This document shows, in pieces, positions 9,615 to 18,521 of a DNA stretch of 64,000 nt. This DNA comes from Pseudoalteromonas luteoviolacea H33-S (GTDB taxonomy: Bacteria > Pseudomonadota > Gammaproteobacteria > Enterobacterales > Alteromonadaceae). The translations under genes and the position numbers were made by a program. The notes below the pieces were generated by a model that had not been told where the DNA came from, did not search any database, and was given only the letters and a program-made list of their open reading frames with translations. Within the stretch, counting starts at the first letter, position 1; each line of letters starts with the position of its first letter. The stretch lies in the NCBI RefSeq assembly GCF_001625695.1, contig NZ_AUXY01000071.1, positions 1-64,000 of the forward strand, read 5' to 3'.

Positions 9615-9634
9615 AGGGCAGCACTCGCTGCCCT
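9615..9634 (+). terminator. Stem-loop between acpP and fabF
   Basis: AGGGCAGC / GCTGCCCT form an 8-bp perfect stem with a 4-nt loop just after acpP. The following bases (CATTCATT) are not a clean T-run, so it may be a weak terminator or a 3' stabiliser giving abundant monocistronic acpP mRNA with some readthrough into fabF. Confidence 0.7.
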
Positions 9635-9682
9635 CATTCATTCTACCCCCGCAAAATTTCAAATCCCTTTTTGGAGGAAACC

Positions 9683-10921
9683 GTGGCTAAACGTCGAGTC
9701 GTAGTAACTGGCTTAGGTATGTTGACGCCGCTAGGTAATGATGTTCAGTCAACCTGGCAAGGCCTATTAGAAGGTCGTAGTGGCATTTCAAACATCACGC
9801 ATTTTGATACATCAAGTTTTGGAACTAAGTTTGCTGGCTTAGTCAATGATTTTGATGCGACAGAATACATGTCCAAAAAAGACACAAAAAAAATGGACTT
9901 GTTTATTCAATATGGCATTGCAGCTGGTGTCCAAGCATTAAAGGATTCAGGTTTAGAAATCACTGAGCAAAATGCAGCCCGTGTTGGTGTTGCAGTCGGT
10001 TCAGGGATTGGTGGATTAACTCTGATTGAAGAGAATCACCATAAGTTGATCGCCAGTGGTCCACGCAAGTTATCACCTTTCTACGTACCATCTACCATCA
10101 TCAACATGATCTCAGGACATTTGTCTATCATGCATGGTTTAAGAGGTCCGAATATTTCAATCGTAACTGCGTGTACAACAGGTCTTCACAACATTGGTCA
10201 TGCAGCGCGTATGATTGCCTATGGCGACGCAGATGCGATGGTAGCCGGTGGTGCTGAAAAGGCATCTACACCAATCGGTATGGGTGGCTTTAGCGCGGCG
10301 CGTGCATTGTCTACTCGTAATGATGACCCTCAAGCTGCATCTCGTCCTTGGGATAAAGACAGAGATGGTTTTGTATTGGCTGACGGTGCTGGTGTGATCG
10401 TGCTTGAAGAGTATGAGCACGCTAAGGCTCGCGGTGCGAAAATCTATGCAGAGCTAGTTGGCTTTGGTATGAGTGGTGACGCTTACCACATGACGTCGCC
10501 GCCAGAAGATGGTTCAGGTGCAGCTCTTGCGATGGAGAATGCACTGAATGACGCTGGTGTGAATGCAGACCAGATTGGCTATATCAATGCACACGGTACG
10601 TCAACACCAGCTGGTGACATTGCAGAAACATCTGCAGTTAAGTCTATTTTTGGTAATGCAGCGAAAGACGTAATGGTAAGCTCATCTAAATCAATGATGG
10701 GTCACTTACTTGGTGCTGCTGGGTCTGTAGAGTCAATCATCAGTATCTTGTCACTGGTTGATCAAAAGGTATCACCGACGATTAACCTAGATAACCCAGA
10801 TGAAGGCTGTGATTTGGATTATGTACCTCATACAGCACGTGATGCAAAGTTAGAATATACACTTTGTAATTCATTTGGTTTTGGTGGCACTAACGGCTCA
10901 CTATTATTTAAAAAGATTTAA
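9683..10921 (+). CDS. fabF: 3-oxoacyl-ACP synthase II FabF
   Basis: Condensing enzyme for fatty acid elongation, important for making cis-vaccenate and for temperature control of membranes. I place the start at GTG 9683 ([13 protein letters not shown]) because a GGAGG ribosome site lies 5 nt before it and family members start here; an in-frame TTG at 9671 overlaps that site. 412 residues. The catalytic triad is seen as Cys in [10 protein letters not shown] near residue 164, His in [11 protein letters not shown] near 304 and His in MGHLLGAAG near 341, with GFGGTNGSL at the end. A stem-loop terminator follows at once. Confidence 0.97.
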   Translation: MAKRRVVVTGLGMLTPLGNDVQSTWQGLLEGRSGISNITHFDTSSFGTKFAGLVNDFDATEYMSKKDTKKMDLFIQYGIAAGVQALKDSGLEITEQNAARVGVAVGSGIGGLTLIEENHHKLIASGPRKLSPFYVPSTIINMISGHLSIMHGLRGPNISIVTACTTGLHNIGHAARMIAYGDADAMVAGGAEKASTPIGMGGFSAARALSTRNDDPQAASRPWDKDRDGFVLADGAGVIVLEEYEHAKARGAKIYAELVGFGMSGDAYHMTSPPEDGSGAALAMENALNDAGVNADQIGYINAHGTSTPAGDIAETSAVKSIFGNAAKDVMVSSSKSMMGHLLGAAGSVESIISILSLVDQKVSPTINLDNPDEGCDLDYVPHTARDAKLEYTLCNSFGFGGTNGSLLFKKI

Positions 10922-10940
10922 GTCTATTTAAAATTTGAAA

Positions 10941-10966
10941 AAGCCTGGCAATGCCAGGCTTTTTTG
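10941..10966 (+). terminator. Intrinsic terminator between fabF and pabC
   Basis: AAGCCTGG-CAATG-CCAGGCTT followed by TTTTTG is a textbook intrinsic terminator. Its T-run ends only 12 nt before the pabC ATG and touches the pabC ribosome site, so it probably acts as a partial terminator that lowers pabC-mltG expression relative to fabF. Confidence 0.9.
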
Positions 10967-10978
10967 TTGGAGAAATAT

Positions 10979-11743
10979 ATGGAAATCAGTCATCGAGATC
11001 GGGGTTTAAACTATGGTGATGGGTTTTTTACCACCATTAAAGTCGAAAATGAGGCACTTCAATTATGGCCTTATCACCTCCAGCGGTTAAAGCAATGTCA
11101 GCAGGTACTGCGTTTTCCTGAACTTGATGAGCATGCCTTGTTAGATACCTGTCAAAATGCGATTAAAGGTTGTCGTCTAGGGGTACTTAAGCTTCTGATC
11201 ACACGTGGCGAAGGTGGCAGAGGTTATGCCTTGCCTGAACACGTTAACCTGACGGTGATTGTCTCTAAAAGTGAGTTTCCCAGCCATTATGCTCAGTGGC
11301 AGGCGCAAGGTGTTTCATTGTCAGTCAGTAATGTAAGATTAGGTCATCAACCTTTACTGGCTGGTTTAAAGACGCTCAATCGTATAGAGCAAGTCTTGAT
11401 CAAAGAAGATGCCTTGGGGCTATCTGGTGATGATGTGGTAGTACTGGATTTACAAGATAATGTGATTGAATGCTCTGCAAGCAATATTATTATGGTCAAA
11501 AACGGGCAGCTCATTACACCTAACTTAGCATTGTGCGGCATTAGAGGGGTCTATCTTAGTCTGTTGTCAGATCATCATGACATTGCCATTAAAACGCTTT
11601 CGTTGAAAGACTTAATGGATGCAGATGCGGTTTTTATGTGCAATAGTTTGATGGGATTAGTACCAGTAAAATCGATAGACAAAAAAACCTTCAACCTGCA
11701 AACTGCACTTGAATTAAAAACGAAAATAGAAATTTCTTTATGA
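10979..11743 (+). CDS. pabC: Aminodeoxychorismate lyase PabC
   Basis: PLP-dependent class IV lyase producing 4-aminobenzoate for folate. Start chosen at ATG 10979 (MEISHRDRGLNYGDGFFTT), preceded by TTGGAG; the longer frame from TTG 10964 would begin inside the terminator. Features are the substrate/PLP region RGLNYGDGFFTT near residues 7-18, the Lys of GLKTLNRIEQVL for the Schiff base near 140, and ECSASNIIMV near 170. 254 residues, slightly shorter than E. coli PabC. Its TGA overlaps the mltG ATG (ATGA), showing translational coupling. Confidence 0.93.
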   Translation: MEISHRDRGLNYGDGFFTTIKVENEALQLWPYHLQRLKQCQQVLRFPELDEHALLDTCQNAIKGCRLGVLKLLITRGEGGRGYALPEHVNLTVIVSKSEFPSHYAQWQAQGVSLSVSNVRLGHQPLLAGLKTLNRIEQVLIKEDALGLSGDDVVVLDLQDNVIECSASNIIMVKNGQLITPNLALCGIRGVYLSLLSDHHDIAIKTLSLKDLMDADAVFMCNSLMGLVPVKSIDKKTFNLQTALELKTKIEISL

Positions 11744-12720
11744 TCCGAATGTTGTTGTGGGCCGCTACATTAATTTTTGTCATCGCCGTTTATAGTGGCT
11801 ACCGTTTTTTTGAGCCGATCCGCAGTGAAATGCTTAATATGTCTGATGATTATGTAGAGATCTCACAAGGCGAAACATTTACAAGCTTATGTACAAAATG
11901 GCAGTCTCAGCAAGTGCTCAAGAGCTGTTTACCCTATAAGCTTTATAGCAAGTTATATCCAAACAAGTTTACCTTGAAGGCGGGTGTGTATAACTTGCAG
12001 GGGTTATCGGTATTATCTGCGATTGAAAGGCTACACAGCGGCGATAAAGCAGATTTTACGTTTACGATCATTGAAGGTGATACCTACAATACAGTGCTGA
12101 AAAATCTCAAAAACAGCGCGTTTTTAGTATTTGATATGACAGATGGGGATGCTTCAAACTTTAAACAGTATGATAACCATCACCCAGAAGGGTGGTTGTA
12201 CCCTGATACATATCATTATGAAGGCGGCACTCGGGCGTCAGCATTAATTGAACGCTCACATAAAAAAATGAAAAGAGTGCTTGCAGACACATGGGCCAAG
12301 CGCAGTGACAATTTGCCTTTGAAAAATGAGTATGAAGCGCTCATATTAGCGTCGATAATTGAAAAAGAGTCTGGTGAAGAGGCTGAGCGAGATATTATTT
12401 CTTCTGTGTTCCACAATCGTTTAAATAAAGGAATGCGATTGCAAACTGATCCAACAGTTATTTACGGATTAGGAGAGCGTTTTAAAGGAGATATTACCCG
12501 TTCACATCTTAAAGAGTATACACCTTATAATACTTATCGAATTGAGCGGTTTCCTCCTACCCCTATCGCTATGCCATCACATGATGCACTGTTAGCTGCT
12601 GTGCAACCCGCGAAAACGGACTATTTTTACTTTGTATCTAAGGGTAATGGCGCACATCACTTTTCTAAATCTTTGAAGGAACATAACCGAGCAGTTCGAA
12701 AGTACATATTGAATCGCTAA
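11740..12720 (+). CDS. mltG: Endolytic murein transglycosylase MltG
   Basis: Inner-membrane enzyme that cleaves nascent glycan strands and sets their length. One N-terminal membrane segment (about residues 4-22), a LysM-like region, and the YceG catalytic domain with ASIIEKESG (catalytic Glu near residue 208), the block LQTDPTVIYGLG and the ending FVSKGNGAHHFS. 326 residues, typical. Overlaps pabC by four bases. In E. coli tmk and holB follow; here the operon ends and an inverted repeat lies just after. Confidence 0.95.
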   Translation: MIRMLLWAATLIFVIAVYSGYRFFEPIRSEMLNMSDDYVEISQGETFTSLCTKWQSQQVLKSCLPYKLYSKLYPNKFTLKAGVYNLQGLSVLSAIERLHSGDKADFTFTIIEGDTYNTVLKNLKNSAFLVFDMTDGDASNFKQYDNHHPEGWLYPDTYHYEGGTRASALIERSHKKMKRVLADTWAKRSDNLPLKNEYEALILASIIEKESGEEAERDIISSVFHNRLNKGMRLQTDPTVIYGLGERFKGDITRSHLKEYTPYNTYRIERFPPTPIAMPSHDALLAAVQPAKTDYFYFVSKGNGAHHFSKSLKEHNRAVRKYILNR

Positions 12721-12726
12721 TTCATA

Positions 12727-12749
12727 AGTGAGCACCAATTTGGTACTCA
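12727..12749 (+). terminator. Possible terminator after mltG
   Basis: GTGAGCACC / GGTACTCAC form a 9-bp stem with one mismatch and a 5-nt loop, followed within a few bases by ATATTTTTATTTG. It lies 6 nt after the mltG stop and fits the operon end. Confidence 0.6.
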
Positions 12750-12759
12750 CAGTATATTT

Positions 12760-13089
12760 TTATTTGTTTATTATGATGCCTTTAATCTTTGAATGAGAGC
12801 TGTCATGACAGCCATCTAACAGTATGTTCACAGTTTTATCGGCCATCATTGCCGATAGACCAATCGAAATAAGTGTTTGTGTGTTGTTACTATCTATAGA
12901 AAAGTATCTGTGTGTACTATCCTGAGCATTTGGGCATTCAGGGTTTGATCTGTTTTCAGTGGTGATATATCCATGCCCCAAGTTGATATCATACCACCTA
13001 ACGTCAGTTATTTTGGTGTTTTAAATCCAGGAGTCTGCTTTGGCAGAAAAAGTAGCAAGTAGCGCAAAAATAAAAAGAAGTGTTTTCAT
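12760..13089 (-). pseudogene. Small secreted protein gene with in-frame stop
   Basis: Reading minus from ATG 13089, the frame gives a signal peptide (MKTLLFIFALLATFSAKA) and DSWI, then TAA at 13023-13021, and then continues in the same frame for 86 sense codons (NTKITDVRWYDINLGHGY... to KIKGIIINK) to a TAA at 12760. Signal peptide and downstream part are in one frame, so a single base change would restore a 108-residue secreted protein with two cysteines (PECPN and DGCHD). Vibrio and Alteromonadales encode similar small secreted proteins of unknown role, as far as I recognise the pattern. Either a nonsense mutation or a sequencing error. Confidence 0.65.
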
Positions 13090-13165
13090 AATAACTTGTC
13101 CCTAATTTATAAAGAACAAAGGTTACTTTAAGTTTTTCGATATGTAAATGTTGTGTTTTTTTTGG

Positions 13166-13195
13166 GGTAAAAAGGCTGTGATCCTACAGCCTTTG
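13166..13195 (-). terminator. Terminator of the deacetylase gene
   Basis: On the minus strand AAAGGCTGT-AGGATC-ACAGCCTTT is followed by TTACCCC, a 9-bp perfect stem with a short T-run, located just after the stop of the gene ending at 13207. Confidence 0.85.
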
Positions 13196-13206
13196 TATTC
13201 AGATAT

Positions 13207-14772
13207 TTACTGCTTGCTAAACTCAACCGTTAATGTTTGGTTTGCTGTTAAGTTGCTAAATGTATACTGGTCAACTGCGCCTAAATTGACGCCGTTGAGT
13301 GTCACACTTTTAACCTGTGCACCTGGCGCTGCATTAAAGAAGAAGGTTTGTGCTTTATCTGGCGCAATTAAAGTGTCTCCATAAATGTCGCCTACCGGTG
13401 TTACAGAGCCTAAGTGGCTTACTTTAGTTGCTTGATCCCTAGTAATTAGTTTCCATGGGTCGTAATCTGGACTCTGTGAGCCAGGCATAGAATCGGCATA
13501 CCATTTCGCCTCGTAATATTTGCCCTCGTGGTATACCTGATCGCCTCTTTGATAGATATTGCCTTGGATATAAGTCGGGCTCGCACCAATGCTTCTGACT
13601 GTGACAACTTTACCGTCAGTTAATGGCGTTGGGTTACGCATCCACTCTATGATGTCTTTAAATGGCACAATACGGACAACGGGCTGACCATTTACTTTAA
13701 TGCTTAGTGCATATTGGATAAATTCTTCGATCGCTTGCTGACGCTCTAAATAGGTTGTTGCACGGTCACCTTGATCGTAAGCTGGTGCATAGATATGGGC
13801 ATGTGCGCCGTATAGCAATGGTGAGCGGTTTCCTTCAAGCCTTAGATGTAAATTATGTTTAAGCATCTCAAGTACGGCATTTTTGCTCATATTTGTGCTC
13901 ACCCACATATTGGTGTCGAAGCCGACCATTTTGCCGCCTTCAGGCTTTTCAAATACATTAGATGGCAGCTGCCAAAGCCCTGGGTAATTACCTACATCAG
14001 GCTTGCCAACACGCTTGGTTGGTGTGCCATTGTTTAATGTGTATGGCCATGCGTTATTGGTGCCATTGAATTGGCTATCCCAGCCTTCTTCAATACTGGT
14101 ATCGTACACAAAATTCCCTTTTACTAAGGCAGAGAACAAGGCGTTATTATGGTTCAAGTAAGGTGTTCTAAAACCGATAATTTCACTGGCTGGTACGCCA
14201 GGGCCTGCAGCATTGTTTGCACCATTGGTCACTTCACTTGGATCGTAAGGTTTACTCAGCCAAGTTTGTGTAATACTGAGTTCGTTGGTCCACTCTTGCT
14301 CACTGAAATTACCTGTGTCAGGGCCGCCGTCTCGGTGACTAAAAGTATGGTTACCTACTTCATGGCCATCTACATAAGCATCACGCCACGCATGTTTAAT
14401 GCCCACTTCATCTCCAGCTTCTTTCACAATGTATGACGGAGTATGGAAAAACGTAAATCTGACCGGTGCGCCGTCAAATGTAGCTGGATTGTTTGCGCCG
14501 ATATCATTTTGAAGGTGGCGGGTATAATTACTTATCCAATCCATGCCTTCTTTAGAGCCATTGTCATCAAAACCAATCGAAATAAATAACGGCACTTGTA
14601 CAGGTCTTAAATTAGCAGGAGGCATCTGACTCCACGGCTGATTGTCTGAATAATCATATTGATTTGACTGAGACTGTAATGAAACGTTTTCAAGCTCATG
14701 TGTGCTAGTTTGTGCAACAGCACAAAAGCTCATTAAAACACTGAATGACAGCGCTGACATTTTAAACTTCAT
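13207..14772 (-). CDS. Secreted polysaccharide deacetylase with chitin-binding module (chitin oligosaccharide deacetylase-like)
   Basis: 521 residues with a Sec signal peptide (MKFKMSALSFSVLMSFCAVAQ). A NodB-homology deacetylase domain covers about residues 50-345: metal-binding FISIGFDDNG near 65-74, the His pair in GNHTFSHRDGG near 140-150, IGFRTPYLNHNN near 205. A carbohydrate-binding module of the CBM5/12 type follows at about 400-445 (aromatic pattern YQRGDQVYHEGKYYEAKW and DPWKLI), then an Ig-like or pro-metal-type tail of about 60 residues. The architecture fits the chitin oligosaccharide deacetylases of Vibrio and Shewanella, which remove the acetyl group from GlcNAc2. It lies alone, apart from any chitinase in this window, with its own terminator. 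Confidence 0.88.
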   Translation of the reverse strand: MKFKMSALSFSVLMSFCAVAQTSTHELENVSLQSQSNQYDYSDNQPWSQMPPANLRPVQVPLFISIGFDDNGSKEGMDWISNYTRHLQNDIGANNPATFDGAPVRFTFFHTPSYIVKEAGDEVGIKHAWRDAYVDGHEVGNHTFSHRDGGPDTGNFSEQEWTNELSITQTWLSKPYDPSEVTNGANNAAGPGVPASEIIGFRTPYLNHNNALFSALVKGNFVYDTSIEEGWDSQFNGTNNAWPYTLNNGTPTKRVGKPDVGNYPGLWQLPSNVFEKPEGGKMVGFDTNMWVSTNMSKNAVLEMLKHNLHLRLEGNRSPLLYGAHAHIYAPAYDQGDRATTYLERQQAIEEFIQYALSIKVNGQPVVRIVPFKDIIEWMRNPTPLTDGKVVTVRSIGASPTYIQGNIYQRGDQVYHEGKYYEAKWYADSMPGSQSPDYDPWKLITRDQATKVSHLGSVTPVGDIYGDTLIAPDKAQTFFFNAAPGAQVKSVTLNGVNLGAVDQYTFSNLTANQTLTVEFSKQ

Positions 14773-15287
14773 GGTAGTTCCTTACTTAAAGTTTTGCATA
14801 TTGGGATGCCTTCATTGTACATAAAAAAGAGTCAAAAATAGGGGCTGCAAGTAGGCCAGTTGATATGGGTTTGACCTGCCTCAATTAAGTAATTCAATTG
14901 GATAAAAGTATAAAAAACATTGATTTAAAATATGATGTGAGTTTGATTTTTGTGCTGGATAAGCTTTTCATTACAACGTGATTATTCATTATTTTTAAAT
15001 ATTCAAAAACACTGAAATGTACTGAAAAATGAGGTGTGAACACAGGGTTATATTTGGGTGCGTTTAGGGTAAACTTAGGGTTAAATTAGTTGTGTGTATT
15101 TCGTATTCGATCTGACTATGAAAGCGTATTACTATTTACGGAACACGGGCTTTTTTGACTAAACAATTACAACTATAAGTGACATACAAATTGAACTTAT
15201 GTAGATTACATGAGGATTTAAAATACTGTGATGATCCGTTGCTGAGTATTTTAAAAATAAAATGACAACACACCTTGGGGAATAAAA
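14773..15287. other. Divergent AT-rich intergenic region
   Basis: 515 nt between the divergent deacetylase and DUF885 genes. No reading frame with coding character was seen. It must hold both promoters, but no clear -35/-10 pair or operator stood out. A GGGGAA ribosome site lies just before 15288. Confidence 0.5.
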
Positions 15288-17156
15288 ATGAAAAAGGTCA
15301 GTATGCTAGCAGCAGGTGTGCTTTTAGCAATTTCGGGATGTGCAAAAGAAACAACCTCTTATCAAAACAATAATGCAGTGATCACCCAAGAAGTTGTAAA
15401 CAGGGCCGATGTTGATGCAGTTGTCGATCAATATACTAAAGCATTTATAAATCATCAGCCAGCGATGGCGACCTCCTTAAAGTTAGATAGTGATCAGTAT
15501 GGTATGTATGAAAACCGACTCCCGGATTATTCTGTAGCAGGCATGCAAGCCATGCAGATTGACATGACCCATGCGGCACAGCAGCTCAAGCAACTTCAAT
15601 CAGCATCACTGAATAACAAAGATCGCTTACATGTGCAGGTTAATGAGGTCATAGCCCGTTATTACGCTGGAGACAGTGTTTTTGCAGCAGGGTACATTGA
15701 CACTTGGGGTGGGCATTTGCCTTACATTGTGAACCAGATTTCAGGTCCTTTGATGGACATACCAGGCGTATTACAAAACCAGCATGAAGTGAATAATGCA
15801 TCTGATGCTGAAGCGTATGTAGCGCGCTTGTCTGCCTTTGCTACTATGGTAAACCAAGTCAATGAAAAAGTGTTGAGCGATGCAAAGCGCGGTGTGATCC
15901 TACCTAAAGCATTGTTTCCGAATACACTATCTTACTTAACCAAATATACTCAGCCGAAAGCTGCTGAACATGTATTAGTCACGTCATTTTCCCAAAAACT
16001 TGCCAATGCACCAACTGTCTCAGATACGCAAACGCAAGACTTGCTTTTATCTGCCACACAAGTGCTTGAGCAGCAAGTTTACCCTGCTTTTGAACGCGTC
16101 ACGACGACGATGAAATCGCTTGAAAAACAAGCTTCAGAACAAGTTGGTATTTGGTCACAGCCTAATGGTGAGGCATTTTATCAGCATGCAATCACTTATT
16201 TGGCCGATTCAGATATGACTGCTCAGCAGATCCATGATATTGGCCTTGCAGAAGTGGATCGTATTACACAAAGAATGGACGCGATCCTCAAGACCAACGG
16301 TTATAGCAAAGGTTCTGTTAGCGAGCGAATGAAGCAACTTAATGAAGAGCCAAGGTTTTTGTTTGAAGACAGTGATGAGGGTAGGCAAGCCTTGCTTGAT
16401 TTCTTGGAAGGCGAAATTGAGACCATTAATGAAAAAGCCCCTCAGTATTTCTCGACTCTACCGCCACAAAAAGTGGAAGTAAAACGCATCCCTGTTGAAG
16501 TTGAGGCTGGCGCGCCGGGCGGATATTACTATGGTCCTTCTTTAGATGGTAGTCGTCCGGGGGTCTTTGCCATTAACCTTAAAGATATGAAGGCTGTACC
16601 TAGTTTTGGCTTAAAGACGTTAACGTATCATGAGGCGGTGCCGGGTCATCATTTCCAAATTGCTTTAAACATGCTGCAAACAGACATTGGTTTGATGAGA
16701 CAAAATGCGTCATTTAATGGCTATATTGAAGGGTGGGCGCTGTATTCTGAATTACTGGCCTATGAAATGGGCATGTATGAAGGAGACCCGTTTGGCGATT
16801 TAGGAAGATTGCAAGCGGAAGCATATCGTGCAGCAAGACTTGTAGTCGATACCGGTCTACACTATAAAAAGTGGTCACGTCAGCAAGCAATTGAATACTT
16901 TGCAGAGGCAACTGGAACAGCAATGAGTGATGTGGTCCCTGCTATCGATCGCTACATTGCATGGCCGGGTCAAGCATTAGGGTACAAACTTGGGATGTTA
17001 AAGTTTGAGGCGTTGAGAAAAGATGCACAACAGGCGCTTGGTAGTAAATTTGATATGACTGCTTTTCACGATGAAATTTTACTCAAAGGCGCACGTCCGT
17101 TGGCCTTGGTAGAGCAAGATATCGCCAAGTGGGTAGAAAAAAGAAAAGCGATGTAA
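15288..17156 (+). CDS. DUF885 family lipoprotein, putative metallopeptidase-like
   Basis: A 622-residue lipoprotein: signal peptide with lipobox LLAISGC (Cys near residue 19), so anchored to a membrane on the periplasmic side. The DUF885 domain fills the rest. The motif YHEAVPGHHFQ near residues 446-456 contains the HExxxxH-like zinc-binding arrangement of this family, and EGWALYSELLAYEMG near 480 supplies a further Glu. Members are thought to be zinc peptidases but the substrate is unknown. Single gene with its own terminator at 17171-17194. Confidence 0.9.
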   Translation: MKKVSMLAAGVLLAISGCAKETTSYQNNNAVITQEVVNRADVDAVVDQYTKAFINHQPAMATSLKLDSDQYGMYENRLPDYSVAGMQAMQIDMTHAAQQLKQLQSASLNNKDRLHVQVNEVIARYYAGDSVFAAGYIDTWGGHLPYIVNQISGPLMDIPGVLQNQHEVNNASDAEAYVARLSAFATMVNQVNEKVLSDAKRGVILPKALFPNTLSYLTKYTQPKAAEHVLVTSFSQKLANAPTVSDTQTQDLLLSATQVLEQQVYPAFERVTTTMKSLEKQASEQVGIWSQPNGEAFYQHAITYLADSDMTAQQIHDIGLAEVDRITQRMDAILKTNGYSKGSVSERMKQLNEEPRFLFEDSDEGRQALLDFLEGEIETINEKAPQYFSTLPPQKVEVKRIPVEVEAGAPGGYYYGPSLDGSRPGVFAINLKDMKAVPSFGLKTLTYHEAVPGHHFQIALNMLQTDIGLMRQNASFNGYIEGWALYSELLAYEMGMYEGDPFGDLGRLQAEAYRAARLVVDTGLHYKKWSRQQAIEYFAEATGTAMSDVVPAIDRYIAWPGQALGYKLGMLKFEALRKDAQQALGSKFDMTAFHDEILLKGARPLALVEQDIAKWVEKRKAM

Positions 17157-17170
17157 AACGCATTATTGAG

Positions 17171-17194
17171 AAAAGGGCCTTGGGCCCTTTTTTT
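17171..17194 (+). terminator. Terminator after DUF885 gene
   Basis: AAAGGGCC-TTG-GGCCCTTT followed by TTTTG, perfect 8-bp stem, 14 nt after the stop. Confidence 0.92.
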
Positions 17195-17287
17195 GTGGGT
17201 ACATATTGGTACATTTAAAAATGAGGTGATACGTAATTAAAGTCATGAGGTCCATACACTAAAAAAGAAAACAGCATGGAGACTCAA

Positions 17288-18484
17288 ATGATGACAAAAC
17301 TCATAACAACGCATATTTTGCCCTTGATTGCCACATTCATACTCACTGCATGTGGTGGCAGCCACAATTCAAATACTGACCTGGCTGCTGCAAAAAACAC
17401 TCTAAGCACGCCAGAACATGTTAGATCTAGCGTAAAAGCAATAAACTACCAAACACTTATAGATGGCTTGGTATCAGATGATGTTCACGGCATTATTTTA
17501 CATGTATCCACTCCTGAGATTGCTTTTACGGGCAGTAGCGGCATCGCTGACTTGGCAACTCAAGCACCACTTGAAGCGGGGGCCATTTATCACTTGGCGA
17601 GTACGGGTAAAGTATTTACCGCATTGCTGGCTGTGAAGTTACATCAGCAAGGATTACTTGATTTAGATGCCACCATCGACACTTGGTTGCCAGAGGCGCT
17701 CACCCAACAGATCTTATTCTCAGAGCAAATTACTTTAAGGCAGCTACTGAATCATAGTAGTGGAATTTATAATTACTCGGATCGTGATAGTGCAGATGCA
17801 TATGTCGAGTTTGTGCTGTCAAACTATGAAAATAGCATTTCAAATGAGGATTTACTTGAGTTTGCACTGGGAAAGCCTGCCTATTTTAAGCCGGGGGAAG
17901 GGGTTGAATACTCAAATAGTAACTATGTGCTTGCTGGTATGATTTTAGATAAGGTATTGGGACAACCGAACGCATATGCAATGCGCGATAAAATTATCGA
18001 TAGGTTAGAGCTCACCCAAACCTTTTCAGTGGGGGTTGAACCCGATTTAGCGGGCGTAACGCCAGGCTATGAACTACAAGATGGTGAATACGTGAATGCT
18101 TGGCCTATTCTGCGTCAGGTAACCGCCGCATCAACACCAGTGGCCTCCACAGTCGCTGATTTATCAAAATTAATGTCTCATATCTTCCATGATGATGCGT
18201 GGTTGTCACAAAATGAGCGCGATGAATTGATTGGCCAGCGGAGTCTGGTTAAGGAATCTGGGGAATTGGAGTATGCATTAGGCTTGTTTAAACAGCAGAT
18301 ACATGGTTACACAGTGTTTCATCATAGTGGCGCCAATCATGGCTATATCTCTAACAACTTATATATTCCTGAGCTCAAGACCAGTATTGTGTATTTTCTA
18401 AATTGCGGTTTAAGTGTGTCATGCCAAGATGCTTTTTATGAAATAGAGGGAGTGATTTTGGATAATATAGCTAGCCTGCCCTAG
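17288..18484 (+). CDS. Serine hydrolase lipoprotein, beta-lactamase family (class C / penicillin-binding-like)
   Basis: 398 residues. Start set at ATG 17288 because GGAG lies six bases before it; an ATG at 17276 is in frame but would include the ribosome site. Lipobox FILTAC (Cys near residue 22) marks a lipoprotein. The beta-lactamase/transpeptidase fold shows the nucleophile motif STGK (Ser about 105, Lys about 108), the YSN motif near 208 (VEYSNSNYV) and a late HHSGANHGY in place of KTG. This pattern is that of EstB/AmpH-like D-Ala peptidases and esterases; resistance to beta-lactams cannot be inferred. Monocistronic, convergent with ybiT. Confidence 0.9.
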   Translation: MMTKLITTHILPLIATFILTACGGSHNSNTDLAAAKNTLSTPEHVRSSVKAINYQTLIDGLVSDDVHGIILHVSTPEIAFTGSSGIADLATQAPLEAGAIYHLASTGKVFTALLAVKLHQQGLLDLDATIDTWLPEALTQQILFSEQITLRQLLNHSSGIYNYSDRDSADAYVEFVLSNYENSISNEDLLEFALGKPAYFKPGEGVEYSNSNYVLAGMILDKVLGQPNAYAMRDKIIDRLELTQTFSVGVEPDLAGVTPGYELQDGEYVNAWPILRQVTAASTPVASTVADLSKLMSHIFHDDAWLSQNERDELIGQRSLVKESGELEYALGLFKQQIHGYTVFHHSGANHGYISNNLYIPELKTSIVYFLNCGLSVSCQDAFYEIEGVILDNIASLP

Positions 18485-18493
18485 CAAGTAGAT

Positions 18494-18513
18494 GCGCGGC
18501 TAAATCGCCGCGC
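18494..18513. terminator. GC-rich hairpin between convergent genes
   Basis: GCGCGGC-TAAATC-GCCGCGC is a perfect 7-bp GC stem in the 37-nt gap between the serine hydrolase and ybiT stops. Neither side has a strong T-run, so it may work as a bidirectional 3' end stabiliser or a weak terminator. Confidence 0.55.
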
Positions 18514-18521
18514 AAAAGAGA

